Of a stretch of 57,410 nucleotides of DNA, positions 18,620 to 27,320 are shown in pieces. A model generated the notes under the pieces. It saw only the letters and a list, made by a program, of their open reading frames with translations, had not been told where the DNA came from and did no database searches. The number at the start of each line of letters is the position of its first letter. The stretch's first letter is position 1. Origin of the DNA: Oscillospiraceae bacterium (GTDB lineage Bacteria > Bacillota > Clostridia > UBA1381); NCBI GenBank assembly GCA_022509025.1, contig JAFLUB010000015.1, positions 1 to 57,410 on the forward strand, written 5' to 3'. Both the position numbers and the translations under genes were made by a program.

Positions 18620-19972
18620 ATGAACGTTGTAATTGTAGGCGGAGGAAAAGTCGGAAGAAAGCTTGTGAAGGATTTTAATAATGAGGGCGAGAATATTGTT
18701 CTTATTGATATTAAAAATTCCGTATGCGAGAGGGTTGAAGAAAGCTATGACGTCAGATGTGTGAACGGTATAGGAACAAATCTTGAAACTTTGAACGAAG
18801 CCGAGGTCAGAAAAGCTGATTTGTTTATTGCTGTTACTGAAAATGACGAGTATAATGCGCTGTGCGCGGTAATGGCAAAAAAGCTTGGCGCGGAAAGATG
18901 CGTTGCGAGAGTAAGAAACAGAGTATATTTTAAACAGCTTGATTTTATGCGCTCAGCGCTGGGAATAGACCTTATAGTAAATCCTGAATATGCGACTGCA
19001 AGTGAAATATCAAGAATACTACGCTTCCCGGCAGCAATAAATGCTGAAACTTTTGCAAAGGGACGGGTTGAACTTATTGAATTCAATATAGGAGATGATA
19101 ATTCGCTTTGCGATAAGGCTTTATATGAAATATATAAAAAATATAAGATTAAAGTGCTCATATGTGCCGTTCAGCGCGGGAGCGAGGTTTACATCCCTAA
19201 CGGTGATTTTATTATCAGAAAGGGAGATAAGCTGCATATAACGGCGTCCCACCGTGATTTAACATTGTTTATGCGTGAGATTGGCGTTATACAGAAGAAG
19301 GTAAAATCAGCTATACTTATCGGAGGCGGAAGGATATCGTTTTATCTTGCGAAGCTGTTACTGGAAAGCGGAATGCAGGTTAAAATAATAGAAAGTAATA
19401 TGGAACGTTGTCAGGAACTGGCTGAATATCTTCCTAAAGTAGATATAGTGTATGGTGACGGAACAGACAAAAACGTGCTTAGTGAAGAGGGTATAGACAG
19501 GGTTGATTCTCTGGTGGCGCTTACCGGTATAGACGAGGAAAATATGATAATTTCCATGTATGCAAAGACACGAGATGTCGATAAGATTGTCACAAAGGTA
19601 AACCGTATTTCCTTTGCAGACCTTATGGATGATAGCGGAGTATATAGCATAGTAACGCCTAAAAATATTACTGCGGATATAATAATACGCTATGCAAGAG
19701 CGATGAAATCAGCAAAGGAAACTGAAATTGTTACTCTGTACCGTATTGTTAACAACCAGGCTGAAGCTTTAGAGTTTATTGTAAATAAAGAATCAGAACT
19801 GACTTCAAAATCTCTTTCGCAGATAAAAATTAAGAAAAATGTACTGATAGCGGCAATTCTGCACAACAACAAAATGTTTGTGCCGGATGGAAACAGCCGG
19901 ATTTCGGTAGGAGATACTGTAGTTGTTGTGACTACGCAGCACCTGACCACACTAAGCGATATACTGGAATAA
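18620..19972 (+). CDS. trkA: Trk potassium system regulatory subunit TrkA (two RCK domains)
   Basis: Peripheral nucleotide-binding subunit gating a TrkH channel. The 450 residues contain two RCK_N/RCK_C repeats: the first Rossmann motif GGGKVGRKL at the start, the second at SAILIGGGRISFYLAK near residue 230, each followed by an RCK_C domain. The start at 18620 gives MNVVIVGGG, the expected N-terminus. ATG at 18605, inside the structured element, is in frame and would add MDIIS. Neither has a well-spaced ribosome site, since the element's AGAAAGG is 17 or 2 bases away. The gene precedes trkH by 14 bases. Confidence 0.93.
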   Translation: MNVVIVGGGKVGRKLVKDFNNEGENIVLIDIKNSVCERVEESYDVRCVNGIGTNLETLNEAEVRKADLFIAVTENDEYNALCAVMAKKLGAERCVARVRNRVYFKQLDFMRSALGIDLIVNPEYATASEISRILRFPAAINAETFAKGRVELIEFNIGDDNSLCDKALYEIYKKYKIKVLICAVQRGSEVYIPNGDFIIRKGDKLHITASHRDLTLFMREIGVIQKKVKSAILIGGGRISFYLAKLLLESGMQVKIIESNMERCQELAEYLPKVDIVYGDGTDKNVLSEEGIDRVDSLVALTGIDEENMIISMYAKTRDVDKIVTKVNRISFADLMDDSGVYSIVTPKNITADIIIRYARAMKSAKETEIVTLYRIVNNQAEALEFIVNKESELTSKSLSQIKIKKNVLIAAILHNNKMFVPDGNSRISVGDTVVVVTTQHLTTLSDILE

Positions 19973-19986
19973 GAAGGGAATACATT

Positions 19987-21429
19987 ATGAATTTCAGAAT
20001 GATAGCATACTCTATAGGGCGTATTCTGACAGTAATAGCCGCCACTATGCTTTTTCCTCTGTTCATATCATTATATTATAAAGAGGGAATAGCAGTTTCG
20101 TATTTAATACCGATAATTATATCCATTGCGCTTGGCGCCGGTGTGTCTTTAAAATCACCGAAGCATAAGGAATTATTTATAAGAGAGGGTATGGTAATAG
20201 TTGCGCTGAGCTGGATAGCTATATCATTGGTGGGCGCGCTTCCATTCTATATAAGCAAGGCAATTCCAAGCTTTATAGACTGTTTCTTTGAAACAGTCTC
20301 AGGCTTTACAACTACAGGTTCAACAATACTCACAGATGTAGAATCAATGAGCAGGAGCCTGTTGTTTTGGCGCAGCTTCACACACTGGCTCGGCGGTATG
20401 GGTGTGCTTGTGTTCACGATGGCAATATTTTCAGCAAAAGATACGCGAACAACATATATGATGCGCGCGGAAATGCCCGGACCTGTGGTAGGAAAGATAG
20501 CGAGCAAATGGCAGTTTTCATTAAGAATACTATATATGATTTATATTGCGCTTACAGTGATAGAGATAATATTCCTATCTTTCGGAGGAATGCCGCTGTT
20601 TGACAGCGTTGTTCATGCTTTCGGAACAGCGGGAACCGGAGGATTCGGTATAAAAAATGATTCAATAGGGTTTTATAACAGCGCGTACATTGACTATGTA
20701 ATAGCGATATTTATGATGCTGTTCGGACTGAACTTCAACGTATACTATCTCCTGCTCATAAGAAAGTTTGCTCAGATAAAAGGAAATGATGAAGCCAAAT
20801 GGTATCTTGGTATTATGGTAGGAGCGTCTTTAATCATTGCTCTGAATATTATGCCTGTATACCACACGTTCGCAAATTCGTTCAGATATTCATTTTTTCA
20901 GGTTTCGTCTATAATGACTACCACGGGTTATTCCACGGCTGATTTTATCACGTGGCCGATGCTGTCGCAGATTATACTGGTATTATTGATGATAGTGGGC
21001 GCCTGCGCCGGTTCTACAGGCGGAGGTATAAAGGTTATCCGTATAATTATATTACTGAAAGCTGCATTGCATTCCATAAAGAAAGCGGCAAGTCCGAGAC
21101 GTGTTTTCTCTGTCAAGGCTGATGGAAAGAGTGTGGAAAATACCGTTGTACATGGTGTCCTTGCATACTTTGTGATATATATGATTTTTATGGGACTTTC
21201 AATTCTGATAATCAGTCTCGACAATAAAGATTTTGCGACTACCGTGACGTCAGTAATTGCTACTATGAATAATATAGGTCCCGGACTTGCATCGGTAGGA
21301 CCTGCAGGTAATTTCAGTGAGTTCTCTGTTCTGTCAAAGCTTGTAATGTCGGTAGGCATGCTTGCGGGCAGGCTTGAATTCTATCCAATACTTGTTCTTT
21401 TCTTCCCGAGCCTGTGGAAAAGAACATAA
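19987..21429 (+). CDS. trkH: Potassium channel subunit TrkH
   Basis: Integral membrane potassium uptake protein of the TrkH/KtrB superfamily, four M1-P-M2 repeats. The 480 residues show selectivity-filter regions around ETVSGFTTTGST, GTAGTGGFG, MTTTGYSTAD and NNIGPGLASVGP, and the ending MLAGRLEFYPILVLFFPSLW typical of TrkH rather than KtrB. It lies between its partner trkA and a KtrB-type gene. Confidence 0.94.
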   Translation: MNFRMIAYSIGRILTVIAATMLFPLFISLYYKEGIAVSYLIPIIISIALGAGVSLKSPKHKELFIREGMVIVALSWIAISLVGALPFYISKAIPSFIDCFFETVSGFTTTGSTILTDVESMSRSLLFWRSFTHWLGGMGVLVFTMAIFSAKDTRTTYMMRAEMPGPVVGKIASKWQFSLRILYMIYIALTVIEIIFLSFGGMPLFDSVVHAFGTAGTGGFGIKNDSIGFYNSAYIDYVIAIFMMLFGLNFNVYYLLLIRKFAQIKGNDEAKWYLGIMVGASLIIALNIMPVYHTFANSFRYSFFQVSSIMTTTGYSTADFITWPMLSQIILVLLMIVGACAGSTGGGIKVIRIIILLKAALHSIKKAASPRRVFSVKADGKSVENTVVHGVLAYFVIYMIFMGLSILIISLDNKDFATTVTSVIATMNNIGPGLASVGPAGNFSEFSVLSKLVMSVGMLAGRLEFYPILVLFFPSLWKRT

Positions 21430-21444
21430 CAGACGAGAAAAGAA

Positions 21445-22800
21445 GTGATTAACATTTTCAGAAAAATTTTTTTCAGAAAAAGAATAAATCCGGCAAGACA
21501 CATTGCTATAGGATTCATAGCAATTATATTTTTTGGCGCGCTTATCCTTATGCTGCCGTTATCGTCAAAAGAACGTGTGTTCACGCCATTTCTGACGGCG
21601 CTTTTCACGTCAACTTCTGCCACCTGTGTGACAGGGCTGACGCTTATTAACCCCGGCGCGTATCTGAGCGTATTCGGACAGATTATTCTGCTTATTATGA
21701 TACAGACAGGCGGCTTAGGGTTTATGACTATATTGTGTTTCGCGTTTGCAGTCACCAATAAACGTATCGGACTGCGAAACAGGTTGCTTATTGCTCAGTC
21801 GGTCGGTAGTGAAAGTCTTGATGACGTGGTGGGGCTTGCAAAGAATGTGTCTATAATAACCATTATCGTTGAGGCTGCGGGAGCGTTGATAATGTCTATA
21901 CGGTTCATACCTGAATTCGGATTCTTTAAAGGTCTCTGGTTCAGTATATTTCACTCCGTTTCCGCATTTTGCAATGCAGGCTTTGATATAATCGGTGACG
22001 GAAAGAGCATGATATCCTTTGCGCATGATCCGGTTATTCTGGTTACACTCGCTGTTCTTGTAATAACAGGCGGGCTTGGTTTCATCGTCTGGGAGGAGTT
22101 ATTGAAAAAGAAATCATGGAAGAAAATAAGCATGTATTCAAGGGTCATACTTTCTGTGTCGGCAGTCCTGCTGATTTTGGGCACGGTGGTGTATTTTATT
22201 CTTGAATACAATAATCCGGACACGATAGGAAACTGCGCAATTTCCGGGAAGCTGCTGTCTTCTTTTTTTCAGTCTGTAACAACCCGTACAGCCGGGTTTG
22301 ACGCAATTAACCAACGCCGCCTGACAGATTTATCTAAAATCTGGGGAACGGTTCTTATGATGATAGGCGGAGCATCGGCATCAACTGCCGGAGGTATTAA
22401 AACCGGTACTTTTGCTCTGGTAATAATGACGCTTTACACAGTGCTTCGCGCAAAATCTGATGTTGTTATTGCGGGGAGAAGAATAAAGCCTGATATCATT
22501 CTTCATGCGATGGCGCTATTGATTCTGTGGCTTTTATTTGTGATTGCAGGCTCGCTGCTTATAGCCTACATTGATAATCAACCTGTAATAGACGCGATAT
22601 ATGAAACGGCGTCCGCCTACAGCACCGTGGGATTAACAGTGGGAATTTCAGAATCAGCGTCGGTATTTACCAAAATACTGCTTATCATATATATGTTTTT
22701 CGGAAGAGTAGGAATACTGACGATAAGTGTTATGTTTATGGTACGTTCAGCAAAAGAAACGGATATAGAGTATCCTGATGGTAAATTTATAGTCGGATAG
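21445..22800 (+). CDS. ktrB: Potassium channel subunit of KtrB type
   Basis: A second TrkH-superfamily channel, 451 residues, starting at GTG 21445. Filter segments appear at TSTSATCVTGLT, SVSAFCNAGFD, SVTTRTAGFD and ETASAYSTVGLT. The FFGRVGILTI stretch near the C-terminus and the short tail match KtrB rather than TrkH. It is followed 9 bases later by a single-RCK regulator, giving a complete Ktr system directly after a complete Trk system. Confidence 0.92.
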   Translation: MINIFRKIFFRKRINPARHIAIGFIAIIFFGALILMLPLSSKERVFTPFLTALFTSTSATCVTGLTLINPGAYLSVFGQIILLIMIQTGGLGFMTILCFAFAVTNKRIGLRNRLLIAQSVGSESLDDVVGLAKNVSIITIIVEAAGALIMSIRFIPEFGFFKGLWFSIFHSVSAFCNAGFDIIGDGKSMISFAHDPVILVTLAVLVITGGLGFIVWEELLKKKSWKKISMYSRVILSVSAVLLILGTVVYFILEYNNPDTIGNCAISGKLLSSFFQSVTTRTAGFDAINQRRLTDLSKIWGTVLMMIGGASASTAGGIKTGTFALVIMTLYTVLRAKSDVVIAGRRIKPDIILHAMALLILWLLFVIAGSLLIAYIDNQPVIDAIYETASAYSTVGLTVGISESASVFTKILLIIYMFFGRVGILTISVMFMVRSAKETDIEYPDGKFIVG

Positions 22801-22809
22801 GAGATAATT

Positions 22810-23460
22810 ATGAAAACATTTGCGGTGATTGGATTGGGAAGATTCGGTTCGGCTGTTGCTATGCAGCTGTTTAATATGGGATATGAGGTTCTGGCGGTTG
22901 ATAAGGAGATGGAAAACGTCAATCTTGTAGCTGACTATGTCACAAGCGCCGTATGCGGTGACGCAAAGGAAGAAGGAGTATTAAAATCAATAGGGATAAG
23001 AAATTATGACTGTGTGATTGTTTCTATTGGTAACGACCTGGCTGACAGCGTTCTTATAACTCTTACACTAAAAGAAATGGGAATAGAGAAAATTGTTTGT
23101 AAAGCCCGGGACGGACAACACGAGAAGATACTGAAAAAAATAGGAGCCGACAGTGTGATTATTCCGGAAAAAGAGGCGGGAATAAAGACGGCAGTTTCTC
23201 TTGTTTCTAATCGCCTTATAGATATGATAGACCTTTCCGATGATTACAGCATCGCCGATAGGATTGTTCCTGAAAGCTGGATAGGAAAAAAAATAAGTGA
23301 ACTGGCGGTACGGAAACGCTTTGGTGTTAATATTGTAGCTGTAAAAAATCATGCAAAGGAAAACAATGTTAATATAACTCCGGAACCGGATTATGTTTTT
23401 AAAGACAAGGATATTGTGGTACTTGTCGGAAAAACTACTGATATAAATAAATTGAAATAA
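22810..23460 (+). CDS. ktrA: Ktr potassium system regulatory subunit KtrA
   Basis: A single RCK_N plus RCK_C protein of 216 residues, the KtrA format. The Rossmann motif GLGRFGSAVAMQL is at the N-terminus, with an acidic residue at the end of strand 2 (AVDKE). The C-terminal domain has the usual DIVVLVG ending. Members form octameric rings under KtrB dimers and respond to adenine nucleotides. The gene ends 6 bases before the duplicated terminator palindrome. Confidence 0.93.
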   Translation: MKTFAVIGLGRFGSAVAMQLFNMGYEVLAVDKEMENVNLVADYVTSAVCGDAKEEGVLKSIGIRNYDCVIVSIGNDLADSVLITLTLKEMGIEKIVCKARDGQHEKILKKIGADSVIIPEKEAGIKTAVSLVSNRLIDMIDLSDDYSIADRIVPESWIGKKISELAVRKRFGVNIVAVKNHAKENNVNITPEPDYVFKDKDIVVLVGKTTDINKLK

Positions 23461-23467
23461 GATTCCT

Positions 23468-23485
23468 GACTGCCCTCGGGCAGTC
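23468..23485 (+). repeat. Terminator palindrome, left copy, flanking MITE-like element B
   Basis: GACTGCCCTCGGGCAGTC, a near-perfect palindromic stem. It is followed by the element rather than a T run, and an identical copy with a T run lies at 23717-23734. Confidence 0.8.
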
Positions 23486-23486
23486 T

Positions 23487-23715
23487 CAGACTGTCGACAA
23501 ATTGCCCAGACCGCGCAATATTGCAATCTACAATATCAAGGTATTTTTTATACTAAGTAAATTTAACAGCGGTATTTTATCGAAAAATACCGCTGTTATG
23601 CGCTTTTCACGAAAATAAGCCTTACCGTACCCACGTACGCCGACAGACTTATTTTCGTGAAATCTGACCTGATTTGTCAAAGTCTGCACAGAGTGTAGAC
23701 TTTGTCTACACTCTG
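23487..23715 (-). mobile_element. MITE-like structured repeat, copy B (229 bases, inverted)
   Basis: The reverse complement of the element at 2628-2855, with about 10 substitutions and one 1-base indel. The substitutions fall mostly in stems and keep pairing: a T-A to A-T swap in the end hairpin, T.G to T-A in the same stem, C-G to T.G and T.G to T-A in the long CACGAAAA stem, and G.T to A-T in the GCGGT stem. It sits in a terminator context after ktrA and in the opposite orientation relative to its upstream gene. Confidence 0.75.
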
Positions 23716-23716
23716 T

Positions 23717-23740
23717 GACTGCCCTCGGGCAGTCTTTTTT
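23717..23740 (+). terminator. Rho-independent terminator of ktrA, displaced by element B
   Basis: The GACTGCCCTCGGGCAGTC stem is directly followed by an uninterrupted run of T. An identical stem without T run lies at 23468-23485, next to the ktrA stop. Confidence 0.85.
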
Positions 23741-23841
23741 TTGATTAACATTCTCTTTGGTTTGAAAGCTGAAAATGATAATAAAGAGTTTGCATTTTTT
23801 ATGTAGAATTAACAAATAATAAAACAAAAGGCAAAAAGACA

Positions 23842-23870
23842 TTGACAAAAGTTTAACAATCAAATATAAT
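23842..23870 (+). promoter_or_regulatory. Consensus sigma-A promoter for adhE
   Basis: Perfect TTGACA (23842-23847) and TATAAT (23865-23870) with a 17-base spacer. It is the best promoter in the window, consistent with a highly expressed fermentation gene. Confidence 0.85.
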
Positions 23871-23884
23871 GTATTACAGAGAGA

Positions 23885-23914
23885 TTGATAAAAAAATAAC
23901 AATATTTTTATCAA
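23885..23914 (+). promoter_or_regulatory. Perfect inverted repeat just downstream of adhE transcription start
   Basis: TTGATAAAAA (23885-23894) and TTTTTATCAA (23905-23914) are exact 10-base complements with a 10-base spacer, starting about 8 bases after the predicted transcript start. It could be a repressor operator or a leader hairpin. It does not match the Rex consensus TTGTTAA-N4-TTAACAA well. Confidence 0.5.
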
Positions 23915-24012
23915 CTAAATATAGATGAGTATATCATGTATTTGCAGGCCTGAAATACCTGTGTCGTATCGTAGCGTGCAAAGCATGATTCAATATTTTA
24001 GGAGGTATAATT

Positions 24013-26592
24013 ATGTCAGAAGTAAATGTAAATGAAATGATTGACGGCTATGTCAAGAAAGCGCAGGCCGCTCTGGAAGAGTTTATGAACTATGACCAGG
24101 AAAAGATTGATGAAATCGTAAAGGCTATGACGCTTGCCGGTCTTGATAAGCATATGGAGCTTGCCAAGCTGGCTGTTGAGGAAACAGGCAGAGGAGTCTA
24201 TGAGGATAAAATCACAAAGAATATGTTTGCAACCGAGTATGTTTATCATTCCATAAAGAATGATAAAACCGTTGGAGTAATTGAGGAAAATGACCTTGAG
24301 GATTATGAGGTTGTGGCTGAACCTGTAGGTGTTGTATGCGGTGTCACACCTGTAACAAATCCGACTTCAACAACCATGTTCAAGGCGCTTATCTGTATAA
24401 AGTCAAGGAATCCGGTAATTTTCGGTTTCCACCCGGCTGCTCAGCAGTGTAGTGTGGCCGCAGCAAAGGTTGTATATGACGCAGCAGTTGCGGCAGGAGC
24501 ACCGGAGAATTGTATTCAGTGGATTGAACATCCGTCGGTTGAGGCTACAAACGCGCTTATGAATCATCCGGGAGTTGCGACTGTTCTTGCAACAGGCGGC
24601 AGCGGCATGGTTAAGGCTGCATATTCAACAGGTAAGCCGGCATTAGGCGTAGGACCGGGTAATGTTCCGTGCTATATCCATAATAGCGCTGACATTGAGC
24701 AGGCTGTAAATGACCTTATTTTGTCAAAAACCTTTGATAATGGTATGATTTGCGCTTCTGAGCAGGCTGCAATCGTGGATAAGTCAATTTCATCAAAGTT
24801 TGAAAAGCTTATGAAGAAATACGGCTGCTATTTCCTTAAAGAGGATGAAATAAAGAAGGTAAGTGACTATTGTATAAACAGCGAAAAAGGCTCTGTTAAT
24901 CCTGATATAGTTGGTAAAAGCGCATCATGGATTGCCGAAAACGCGGGAATTAAAGTTCCTGAGGGCACAAAAATTCTTTTGGCAAAGCTTGACGGCGTAG
25001 GTCCTGAGTATCCGCTTTCAAGAGAAAAACTAAGCCCTGTTCTGGCATATTTCATTGTCAGCGATGCAGATGAGGGTATAGACAGATCTGAGGAAATGGT
25101 TATGTTCCATGGTATGGGACATTCTGCTGTCATTCATGCAAAGGACAATGATGTTATAAATAAATTTGCAGACAGAATGAAGGCGAGCCGTCTTATAGTA
25201 AATTCACCATCATCACATGGCGCGATAGGCGATATTTACAATTCGAATATACCGTCACTCACATTGGGCTGCGGAAGCTACGGCGGAAACAGTGTCAGCG
25301 GTAACGTTACGACAATTAATCTGATAAATCAGAAGAGAGTCGCAAAGAGGAGAGTTAACATGCAGTGGTTCAAGGTTCCAGATAAGATTTATTTTGAATA
25401 TAATTCAATCCAGTATCTTGAGAAGATGCCGAATATTTCAAGAGCGTTCATCGTAACAGACCCTGGTATGGTATCTCTGGGATATGTAGATAAGATTCTT
25501 TATTATCTGAGAAAGAGAACCGATCATGTCCACTGTGAGATATTCTCGGATGTCGAGCCTGACCCGTCAATCGAAACCGTTCAGAACGGCGCAAAGATGA
25601 TGGATGAATTCAAGCCTGATGTAATAATTGCTTTAGGCGGTGGAAGCGCTATGGACGCTGCGAAGGGAATGTGGCTGTTCTATGAGCATCCCGATATTGA
25701 CTTTAATTCGTTAAGACTTCGTTTTCTTGACATAAGAAAGCGTGCGTTTAAGTTCCCGAAAATGCGTAACAAAGCTCAGCTTGTAGCTATTCCGACAACA
25801 TCAGGAACAGGCTCTGAGGTAACAAGCTTTGCTGTTATTTCTGATAAGAAAAATAACATGAAGTATCCTCTTGCCGATTACGAATTGACGCCGAACGTTG
25901 CTATTATTGACCCGCAGTTCGTTATGACTTTACCTAAGTCTGCAACTGCCGATACAGGTCTTGACGTGCTTACTCATGCGATTGAGTCATATGTGTCAGT
26001 AATGGCATCTGACTATACAGACGGTCTTGCTATAAAAGCGATTCAGCTTGTGTTTAAATACTTGCCCAGAGCCTATAAGAACGGCGCAAGTGACGAGGAA
26101 GCGAGAGAGAAGATGCATAATGCAAGCTGTATAGCAGGTATGGCATTCACAAACGCATTCCTTGGACTTAACCATTCAATTGCTCACAAGATAGGCGGAG
26201 AATACCATATTCCTCATGGAAGAGCCAACGCAGTGCTTCTGCCGCATATTATTGCATACAACGCGTCAGCGCCATCTAAGTTTGTGTCATTCCCGAAATA
26301 TAAGAAGTTTATTGCAGATGAAAAATATGCTGAAATTGCTGCTGCATTGGGACTTCCCGCAAAGACAACCGAAGAGGGCGTAAAGAGCCTTATTGAAGCA
26401 GTTATAAATCTTATGAAGGAAGTTAATGAACCGTTATCATTCTCAGAATGCGGAATTGATGAAGAAACATATATGGCTAAGATTCCGGAGATTGCCGATA
26501 AAGCTTTTGAGGATCAGTGTACAACCGCAAATCCTAAGCTTCCGCTTATTTCAGAAATAGAAGATATTATGAAAAAGGCATATAAGAACTGA
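24013..26592 (+). CDS. adhE: Bifunctional acetaldehyde/alcohol dehydrogenase AdhE
   Basis: Converts acetyl-CoA to acetaldehyde and then ethanol, oxidising two NADH, as filamentous spirosomes in the cytoplasm. The 859 residues hold an N-terminal CoA-dependent aldehyde dehydrogenase domain (catalytic cysteine in [11 protein letters not shown], about residue 247) and, after a linker near residue 440, an iron-dependent alcohol dehydrogenase domain. The latter has [13 protein letters not shown] and the iron-site histidines in [20 protein letters not shown]. It has a perfect promoter, a 140-base leader, and the ribosome site AGGAGG. It is monocistronic. Confidence 0.97.
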   Translation: MSEVNVNEMIDGYVKKAQAALEEFMNYDQEKIDEIVKAMTLAGLDKHMELAKLAVEETGRGVYEDKITKNMFATEYVYHSIKNDKTVGVIEENDLEDYEVVAEPVGVVCGVTPVTNPTSTTMFKALICIKSRNPVIFGFHPAAQQCSVAAAKVVYDAAVAAGAPENCIQWIEHPSVEATNALMNHPGVATVLATGGSGMVKAAYSTGKPALGVGPGNVPCYIHNSADIEQAVNDLILSKTFDNGMICASEQAAIVDKSISSKFEKLMKKYGCYFLKEDEIKKVSDYCINSEKGSVNPDIVGKSASWIAENAGIKVPEGTKILLAKLDGVGPEYPLSREKLSPVLAYFIVSDADEGIDRSEEMVMFHGMGHSAVIHAKDNDVINKFADRMKASRLIVNSPSSHGAIGDIYNSNIPSLTLGCGSYGGNSVSGNVTTINLINQKRVAKRRVNMQWFKVPDKIYFEYNSIQYLEKMPNISRAFIVTDPGMVSLGYVDKILYYLRKRTDHVHCEIFSDVEPDPSIETVQNGAKMMDEFKPDVIIALGGGSAMDAAKGMWLFYEHPDIDFNSLRLRFLDIRKRAFKFPKMRNKAQLVAIPTTSGTGSEVTSFAVISDKKNNMKYPLADYELTPNVAIIDPQFVMTLPKSATADTGLDVLTHAIESYVSVMASDYTDGLAIKAIQLVFKYLPRAYKNGASDEEAREKMHNASCIAGMAFTNAFLGLNHSIAHKIGGEYHIPHGRANAVLLPHIIAYNASAPSKFVSFPKYKKFIADEKYAEIAAALGLPAKTTEEGVKSLIEAVINLMKEVNEPLSFSECGIDEETYMAKIPEIADKAFEDQCTTANPKLPLISEIEDIMKKAYKN

Positions 26593-26602
26593 TAAAATAT
26601 GA

Positions 26603-26716
26603 ACAAAACTCACCACTCGGAGTACCCTGTACGCTATCGGCTTATAGCCGATAGCCGCCACAGGCGAGTTTTGCTAACTGCAAAACCTTCACGGTACGCC
26701 ATCAGGTGAGTTTTGT
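26603..26716 (+). repeat. Cloverleaf-like folded segment after adhE
   Basis: A perfect 12-bp closing stem joins ACAAAACTCACC (26603-26614) and GGTGAGTTTTGT (26705-26716). Inside, GTACC pairs with GGTAC and CCTGT with ACAGG. Two hairpins are evident: CTATCGGCT-TAT-AGCCGATAG and GTTTTGC-TAACT-GCAAAAC. No clear T run follows. It is not a tRNA: there is no CCA-type acceptor and no T-loop motif. It may be a terminator complex or a repeat. Confidence 0.55.
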
Positions 26717-26769
26717 CCGTTCTGAAACAAAAAAATAATATAAATGTCATATAAATATTATGCATTATG

Positions 26770-26778
26770 TGGTATAAT
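26770..26778 (+). promoter_or_regulatory. Extended -10 promoter
   Basis: TGGTATAAT is a full extended -10 (TG-N-TATAAT) with only a weak -35. It lies about 50 bases before the zinc-ribbon gene. Confidence 0.6.
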
Positions 26779-26830
26779 AGTATCAGTTAAACTCGGTTTT
26801 AAATAAAAAAGATGGAAGGAGCATTTTAAA

Positions 26831-27283
26831 ATGGAGGAAGTATTTGACAAATTAAAGGTACATGCAGGCAAAGCCAAGGACGGAGCAGTTAAATTAACAA
26901 AGATTGTGATTGACAAGACAAACAATGTTGTTAATCAGACTAAGCTTAAGTATGCTATCAATGAAACAGAGGATAAAATCAGTGAGATTTATGCTGAAAT
27001 AGGAAAGGCTATTTATGACGGACGTGAATCAGACACTGATATATCTGATGTAATCAGCGAAAAGTGTGATAAAATAGATACACTTCAGGCAGAGGTATCT
27101 GAACTCAAGGAACAGCTTGCCCAGCTTAAGGAAACAGTAAAGTGTTCTGAGTGCGGCGCTTATAATCATGCTGATGACTTATATTGCTCAAAGTGCGGTC
27201 AGAAACTGCGCGCTGTTGAAGAGTTTACAGCAGAAGAGGACGAGAATGCCGTTATAATAGATGCGTCGGAGGACGAAGAATAA
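26831..27283 (+). CDS. Coiled-coil zinc-ribbon protein, function unknown
   Basis: A 150-residue protein. The first 110 residues are helical with heptad-like repeats (TLQAEVSELKEQLAQLKETV). A short zinc ribbon follows with two CxxC knuckles, CSEC and CSKC, separated by 13 residues, then a very acidic tail. Its N-terminal helix (AGKAKDGAVKLTKIVIDKTNN) resembles lipid- or filament-associated amphipathic helices. It lies in the same transcript as the next gene, which is also coiled-coil; the two may form a complex. No catalytic motif is seen. Confidence 0.8.
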   Translation: MEEVFDKLKVHAGKAKDGAVKLTKIVIDKTNNVVNQTKLKYAINETEDKISEIYAEIGKAIYDGRESDTDISDVISEKCDKIDTLQAEVSELKEQLAQLKETVKCSECGAYNHADDLYCSKCGQKLRAVEEFTAEEDENAVIIDASEDEE

Positions 27284-27320
27284 TTTTTTCGGATAAATCG
27301 TTTTGAAAAAGGGTGAATGT

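Larger units (their letters stand above)
23461..24012. other. 552-base gene-free stretch: repeat element, terminators, adhE promoter and leader
   Basis: 23467-23740 holds the inverted copy of the MITE-like element flanked by two copies of the ktrA terminator palindrome. 23741-23841 is AT-rich with nothing recognised. 23842-23870 is a consensus promoter. 23871-24012 is the adhE leader with a perfect inverted repeat (23885-23914) and small hairpins such as CGTGC-AAA-GCATG. I see no gene. Confidence 0.75.

Noticed and set aside
21445-22800. Second TrkH-like gene as a redundant duplicate or pseudogene
   Set aside because: It is intact, clearly of KtrB type, and followed by its own KtrA partner.
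26603-26716. tRNA or tmRNA reading of the cloverleaf-like fold
   Set aside because: No T-loop GTTCRA motif, no acceptor stem of 7 bp with CCA context, and the arms are the wrong lengths.
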